Part shown: positions 60,054-64,000 of the stretch, one piece after another
Layout: each line of letters opens with the position of its first letter
How positions within the stretch are numbered: position 1 is the stretch's first letter
Origin: Evansella sp. LMS18
GTDB lineage: Bacteria; Bacillota; Bacilli; Bacillales; Salisediminibacteriaceae
Assembly: GCF_024362785.1 (NCBI RefSeq)
Contig: NZ_CP093301.1
Coordinates: 3,100,001 to 3,164,000 of the forward strand
Direction of reading: 5' to 3'
Length of the DNA stretch: 64,000 nt
Position numbers and translations under genes: made by a program
The notes under the pieces: model-generated
Told to the model about the DNA's origin: nothing
The model's input: only the letters and a program-made list of their open reading frames with translations
Databases searched by the model: none

Positions 60054-61532
60054 ATGACACATGATCACACACTGGAAAAAAGAAACTGGCTGCTAATCCG
60101 ACTGTATTTTTTCTCTTCAATATTAGGCACAATTATATTAATAGTAGGTGGGAATGCAGCCTCTTCTGTTCTTACCGTAGCATTAATCGGTCTGACTACT
60201 ACAGTAGTTATGTTTCTGATGCACAAGCTTCGTTTATATATACATTTTATTCCATACTTGATTATTTTGAGTCTTGGCGGGATGGTTTTTACCCTTATAC
60301 ATTTCAAGCCGGTTGTCTCGTCTTATTTGCTTACATACTATTCACTTGTTATTGCATCCCTGTATCATAATTATAAATATATGGTGGGTGCTGGAATTAT
60401 CGGTCTTCTGGCGACAAATTACTTTCTTATTTTTCATGGTGAGCAGGCAATTGCCGGATTTGATGCTTCATTTTACACTTCTGTTAACCTGCTTTATGTT
60501 CTGATTGCCGGATTATTAATAACGCAGACGATTTTAGGAAGCTCAATGCAAAAGAAGAGTGAAGCACTGGCGAATGAAGCCATGAAATCAAAAGCGGAAA
60601 TTGAAGAGATGCTTGAAAAAGTAAGCTATACGGCTGACACTCTGGACGAATTAAATGAAGAACTGCAGGAACATGCAAATACAACAAGCCAGTTTTCAAA
60701 TGAACTGACAGTAACATTCAATGAAATTGCCGGGGGTGTGGAAAGCCAGGCTGACAGTGCATCTGAAATGAGCGGTTCTGTTACTGCTATTGATGACGAG
60801 GTTAAAGTTATTTCCGATGGTGCGGAACTGATGTACAAATATGCTGAAGAAACTAATTCATTTGTCCAGCAAGGGGCTCAGAAAGTACAGGCACTCCAGG
60901 AGCAAATGACACAGGTAAACAGCATCATGAAGCATACAGCAGCAGAAATGAACGAACTGCGGGAAGCCACATCTAAAGTGGGGGATATATTAGAAACGAT
61001 TTCAGACATTGCTGACCAGACAAACCTGTTAGCTCTTAATGCGGCAATAGAAGCAGCAAGAGCGGGAGAGAGCGGCCGGGGGTTCGCTGTAGTTGCACAG
61101 GAAGTGAGGAAACTGGCGGAATATTCCCTGAAATCCACCAGAGAAATTACTCCTATTTTGAGCAGTATACAAACAAAAGCTAAATCAGCTTCCGAACGGG
61201 TGAGTGAGGGGGAATTAACTTTCCAGATCAGTGAACAAATCACAAGGGATACAGGAACCGCTTTTAAAGTAATCGAAGGTAATGCGAATGAAGTGAAGGA
61301 ACAATCCAGGGAAATGGAAGGCAAATTAGCCTCCTTAAACTCTTCTTCCAGGGATGTTGTAGACGAAATTAACTCTGTATCCAGTGTCACTGAGGAGCTT
61401 AGCGCCTCTGTGGAAGAAGTGCTTGCAAGTGTAGAGGAGCAGAACGCCAGAATATTATCGATGACTGAAAAGGTTAATGAAATTGATAAGCTGTCCGGAG
61501 AATTAAAAGGCCAGCTCCTTAAAAAAAGCTGA
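60054..61532 (+). CDS. Methyl-accepting chemotaxis protein with six-helix membrane sensor
   Basis: 492 residues. The first 175 hold about six membrane helices with almost no external loop and no HAMP domain. Residues 180-490 are the cytoplasmic coiled-coil signalling domain with the hairpin tip [19 protein letters not shown], which binds CheA/CheW. The absence of an extracellular ligand domain suggests that it senses a membrane or intracellular cue. ATG 60054 has AAAGGGGAA upstream. Monocistronic. Confidence 0.93.
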   Translation: MTHDHTLEKRNWLLIRLYFFSSILGTIILIVGGNAASSVLTVALIGLTTTVVMFLMHKLRLYIHFIPYLIILSLGGMVFTLIHFKPVVSSYLLTYYSLVIASLYHNYKYMVGAGIIGLLATNYFLIFHGEQAIAGFDASFYTSVNLLYVLIAGLLITQTILGSSMQKKSEALANEAMKSKAEIEEMLEKVSYTADTLDELNEELQEHANTTSQFSNELTVTFNEIAGGVESQADSASEMSGSVTAIDDEVKVISDGAELMYKYAEETNSFVQQGAQKVQALQEQMTQVNSIMKHTAAEMNELREATSKVGDILETISDIADQTNLLALNAAIEAARAGESGRGFAVVAQEVRKLAEYSLKSTREITPILSSIQTKAKSASERVSEGELTFQISEQITRDTGTAFKVIEGNANEVKEQSREMEGKLASLNSSSRDVVDEINSVSSVTEELSASVEEVLASVEEQNARILSMTEKVNEIDKLSGELKGQLLKKS

Positions 61533-61868
61533 GAAAATATTTATGGAAGAGTATGTCGAGGACGTTCTGGTGTGGTGGAGAAAAGCCAGAATAACTTAAA
61601 GCCTTTTTATCATATAGCGGAATGAGAATCCGTACGAGCTGGCTTCCTGGCGGTGCGGAACCTCATTCCGCTATTTCGTGTATATTCTCAGTTTTAAGCA
61701 TGTTTTAGGATACTGGTTCCGTTATTCCCCTTTTTTTCAGGGCCAAAAGAGCTATCTTTACATTTTTTACTACATGTACTTGACAATTGACAGAAGAGTA
61801 ATGATAAAGTAGTAAAAAGCAGAATATTGGAAAAATTGCTCTCCTATTCCTGAAAAGAAGGTGATTCG
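61533..61868. other. Intergenic stretch holding one hairpin repeat
   Basis: 336 bases without a gene. The only structure is the type C hairpin at 61614-61674, described separately. AT-rich sequence before the acyl-CoA dehydrogenase includes TTGACA (61779-61784), a possible -35, with TAAAGT (61805-61810) as a weak -10. Confidence 0.5.
61614..61674. repeat. Short hairpin repeat (type C), copy 2
   Basis: Perfect 13-bp arms ATAGCGGAATGAG (61614-61626) and CTCATTCCGCTAT (61662-61674) with a 35-base GC-rich interior (CCGTACGAGCTGGCTTCC). Shares both ends with 18725-18777. No strong T-tract, so not a simple terminator. Confidence 0.7.
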
Positions 61869-63545
61869 ATGAATTTTTATAAAAAGGATGATGTGCTTCA
61901 ATCAATATTGCGAGATGCTCTGGATCAGGAAACTTTTGCATGGGCCGACAAGGAACTGACAGAATTCGGAGAACTGTGCGGGGGAGAGTTTGATGAACGG
62001 GCAGCCTATACGGATCGTGATGGGCAGCCTAAGTTAATTAAATATGATAAATATGGTAACGACCAGTCTTATATCTGGCTTAACGAGGGTTACAGGAAGA
62101 CAGTGGAAGAGACTTATAACAGAGGGATCGTAGGATATCTCTACAAAGATATTCCCTCTCTTGGGAGAAAGGGAAATTATGTGTATTCATTTGCCCAGGG
62201 ATATCTGCTTTCCCAGACAGAACCTGGTTTTTACTGTCCAGTAACTTTGACTATGGCTGCTGCCTATTTGATAGATAACTACGCAAGCCAGGATTTAAGA
62301 GATAAATATATGCCTCATCTTGCTTCCACAGGGGAAACAGAATTATTTGAAGGGGCAACGTTTTTAACAGAGAGGCAGGGTGGCTCCGACGTAGGGGCTA
62401 ATGAGACGAAAGCTGTGCTGGAGGCAGATGGAACTTACAGATTATACGGGGAAAAATACTTTGCCAGTAACGCGGGTGCTTGCGAGGTGGCTACGGTGCT
62501 TGCAAGGACAGAAGGAGCCCAGGGAGGAACAAAAGGGTTGTCCCTGTTTCTTGTACCATGGAGAAAGGATGACGAGAGCCTGAACGGTCTTTCTGTACGC
62601 CGGCTGAAGGACAAGCTGGGAGTCCGTGCTGTACCATCAGCAGAAGTGGAGTTCACTGGTGCTGAAGCTTACCTTATCGGAAATAAGGAGCAGGGTTTTT
62701 ATTATATGATGGAAGCCTTGAATTTATCGCGAATATGTAATGCAGTAGCTTCCGTCGGGATTATGCGGCGAGCTTTCACCGAAGCTGCCAGCTATGCAGG
62801 TGAAAGAGATGCATTCGGACAAAAAATTATTAATTATCCTATGGTCCAGGATTCACTTGTCAGAATGGCGGTGAAGCTTGAAGCGGAAACAGTAAGTGTG
62901 TTTGAACTTGCCAGGATTTATGATGAATGGTGTGAAGGAAAGGAAATTCCTTCGGAAGAAAAAGATGGCTTGCTTCGCATGCTTATTGCGTTGTTAAAGT
63001 CTGAAACAGCGGAACAGGCTATTCATTTTGCCCATGAAGCAATAGAAATGCATGGAGGGAACGGCTATATTGAAGATTTTGTTACTCCAAGGCTGTTAAG
63101 GGATGCACAGGTGTTGACGGTTTGGGAAGGAACAGCCAACATTCTGGGTCTGGAGGTACTCAGGCTCATTAAAAAGTATAATATGGACGATCTGTTTCTC
63201 CAGCTTATGGAGAAGGAGATTGCTGCATTATCCTTTTATGATAAAGCAATGATTGAATGTGCGGACCAGGCTCTTGTGCTTTTAAAGAACGAATTTGCAG
63301 AACTTAAATTAATGGATGAATCTGAAAAAACGCGGAACATTAAGGAACTGCAGAAAAAAATGGTTACATTATTTGAAACGGTTCTCTTATTGAAGAGGGC
63401 TGAAAATGGTGACGAGAAAAGGGAAATTACTGCAACAATTTATATAAAAGATAAGCTCCTCCCTAATCTGGGAGAACAAAAACAGACCTGGTCACTTGAT
63501 GACGGACTCAAAATTCTCGGAATAAAGGAACCTGTAAAACGTTAA
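61869..63545 (+). CDS. Acyl-CoA dehydrogenase family protein
   Basis: FAD enzyme of 558 residues. Motifs: FLTERQGGSDVGANET (flavin/substrate), RDAFGQKIINYPMVQ, MHGGNGYIEDFVTPRLLRDA and VWEGTANILGLEVLR, which contains the usual catalytic Glu position. The N-terminal 150 residues and a helical C-terminal extension of about 120 residues are like the AidB/ACAD-11-type long dehydrogenases. Substrate is uncertain. ATG 61869 has GAAGGTGAT upstream. No fatty-acid genes adjoin it. Confidence 0.9.
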   Translation: MNFYKKDDVLQSILRDALDQETFAWADKELTEFGELCGGEFDERAAYTDRDGQPKLIKYDKYGNDQSYIWLNEGYRKTVEETYNRGIVGYLYKDIPSLGRKGNYVYSFAQGYLLSQTEPGFYCPVTLTMAAAYLIDNYASQDLRDKYMPHLASTGETELFEGATFLTERQGGSDVGANETKAVLEADGTYRLYGEKYFASNAGACEVATVLARTEGAQGGTKGLSLFLVPWRKDDESLNGLSVRRLKDKLGVRAVPSAEVEFTGAEAYLIGNKEQGFYYMMEALNLSRICNAVASVGIMRRAFTEAASYAGERDAFGQKIINYPMVQDSLVRMAVKLEAETVSVFELARIYDEWCEGKEIPSEEKDGLLRMLIALLKSETAEQAIHFAHEAIEMHGGNGYIEDFVTPRLLRDAQVLTVWEGTANILGLEVLRLIKKYNMDDLFLQLMEKEIAALSFYDKAMIECADQALVLLKNEFAELKLMDESEKTRNIKELQKKMVTLFETVLLLKRAENGDEKREITATIYIKDKLLPNLGEQKQTWSLDDGLKILGIKEPVKR

Positions 63546-63653
63546 TGGTCTACAATGAATCTTTTTACGGCTTACTCTGTATTAAACCTGCACCTACGTA
63601 TATGCATAACACCCCCGATGGATCGGGATAAAGCCAACGAATAAATATAAATG

Positions 63654-63690
63654 AAGAGGCTGGGACAAACCAGCCTCTTTTTAATTAAGT
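63654..63690. terminator. Bidirectional terminator between acyl-CoA dehydrogenase and splB
   Basis: GAAGAGGCTGG pairs with CCAGCCTCTTT around GACAAA, with T-run TTTTTAATT. Confidence 0.87.
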
Positions 63691-63696
63691 CCTGTC

Positions 63697-64000
63697 CTAT
63701 GTGAAATACTCTATCTTTGCTTCAGGAAAGTATTGTTCAATGTTTGCGGAAAGCGTCGCTTTAATGTCTTCCTGTTCTTCGTTTTGATAGACGTATTTTC
63801 CGATTCCGTATTTACCCCATTTATATTTCCGCGCTTCTTCATTTAATTCCAGCTTTGTCATAGGGTAATTTTTCTGGATAACCCGTTTTGCCGGCTTTGT
63901 AAACCGGTGCTGGATCAGCTCGAAAGTAATATCTTTCCTTGCTTCAGAAGGAAGGGTCTTATCAAGCATGCGGAACATGTTTTCATAGCCTTCCTTCCAG
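63697..64000 (-). CDS. splB: Spore photoproduct lyase, C-terminal part (5' end outside window)
   Basis: The frame is open to the window edge (WKEGYENMF at the start) and ends at 63697 with the SplB tail. Characteristic: DITFELIQHRFTKPAKRVI, KWGKYGIGKYVYQ and AKIEYFT. SplB is the radical-SAM enzyme that repairs the thymine dimer spore photoproduct at germination. The catalytic cysteines lie in the missing part. About 101 residues are visible. Confidence 0.93.
   Translation of the reverse strand, partial: WKEGYENMFRMLDKTLPSEARKDITFELIQHRFTKPAKRVIQKNYPMTKLELNEEARKYKWGKYGIGKYVYQNEEQEDIKATLSANIEQYFPEAKIEYFT

Overview
The window comes from an endospore-forming member of the Bacillaceae (Firmicutes). 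Gene content supports this: Spo0E-like phosphatase, SpoVR, YunB, spore photoproduct lyase, GlpP-type glycerol antitermination, a T-box leader, and a perfect TnrA box upstream of the ammonium transporter. The very acidic extracytoplasmic proteins (for example the Asp/Glu/Asn-rich oligopeptide-binding lipoprotein) and the KhtTU and KtrC potassium functions fit a halotolerant or alkaliphilic species. This is inference; no rRNA or tRNA gene was seen to place it.

Layout. 1-334: end of a nucleoside ABC permease. 587-4166: a frameshifted DUF2225 gene, a GNAT-nitrilase fusion, a membrane-anchored protein and glpP. 4202-8643: the glycerol regulon glpF (frameshifted), glpK and glpD. glpF and glpD each have a GlpP-type terminator leader, and a cre-like site covers the glpF -35. 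9056-11215: a 52-bp tandem repeat array split by an IS256-family element with an exact 8-bp target duplication. 11505-18443: Spo0E-like protein, EamA transporter, KhtTU antiporter, small proteins, RF3 and AmtB. 18865-20848: an IS1182-type element. 21033-23568: modBA, a small membrane protein and an HD-GYP protein. 23875-36161: a complete branched-chain amino acid cluster on the minus strand (ilvE-ilvD, T-box, ilvBNC-leuABCD, then a threonine dehydratase). 36689-47478: SpoVR, two STAS-domain proteins, PpaC, KtrC, a TrxB-like flavoprotein, PgeF, a PAP2 phosphatase, several small membrane proteins and YunB. 47546-53522: an oligopeptide ABC transporter, its binding protein divergent from the permease/ATPase operon. 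53670-64000: ketopantoate reductase-like protein, a cell-wall 3D-domain protein, Map, a second 52-bp array, a Pro/Gly-rich protein, GNAT, racemase, MCP, acyl-CoA dehydrogenase and the 3' part of splB.

Genes working together. GlpP, the two leaders and glpFKD form one glycerol circuit. The ilv/leu cluster makes Ile, Val and Leu from Thr and pyruvate, with probable CodY input at ilvE and tRNA input at ilvB. The opp genes import peptides and share a CodY-like site in their divergent promoter region.

The most unusual material is non-coding: two unrelated tandem arrays with the same 52-bp period (about five helical turns); a dispersed structured repeat of about 156-159 bp with three full and two truncated copies; a GC-rich palindromic element present once inside the IS1182 end and once alone; a hairpin repeat related to the 61.6-kb element; and an inverted repeat that would hide the IS1182 transposase start site in read-through transcripts. 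Two conserved genes carry single-base frameshifts (DUF2225, glpF), which are either real lesions or consensus errors. Several small genes (22-58 codons) and non-ATG starts were found by hand.
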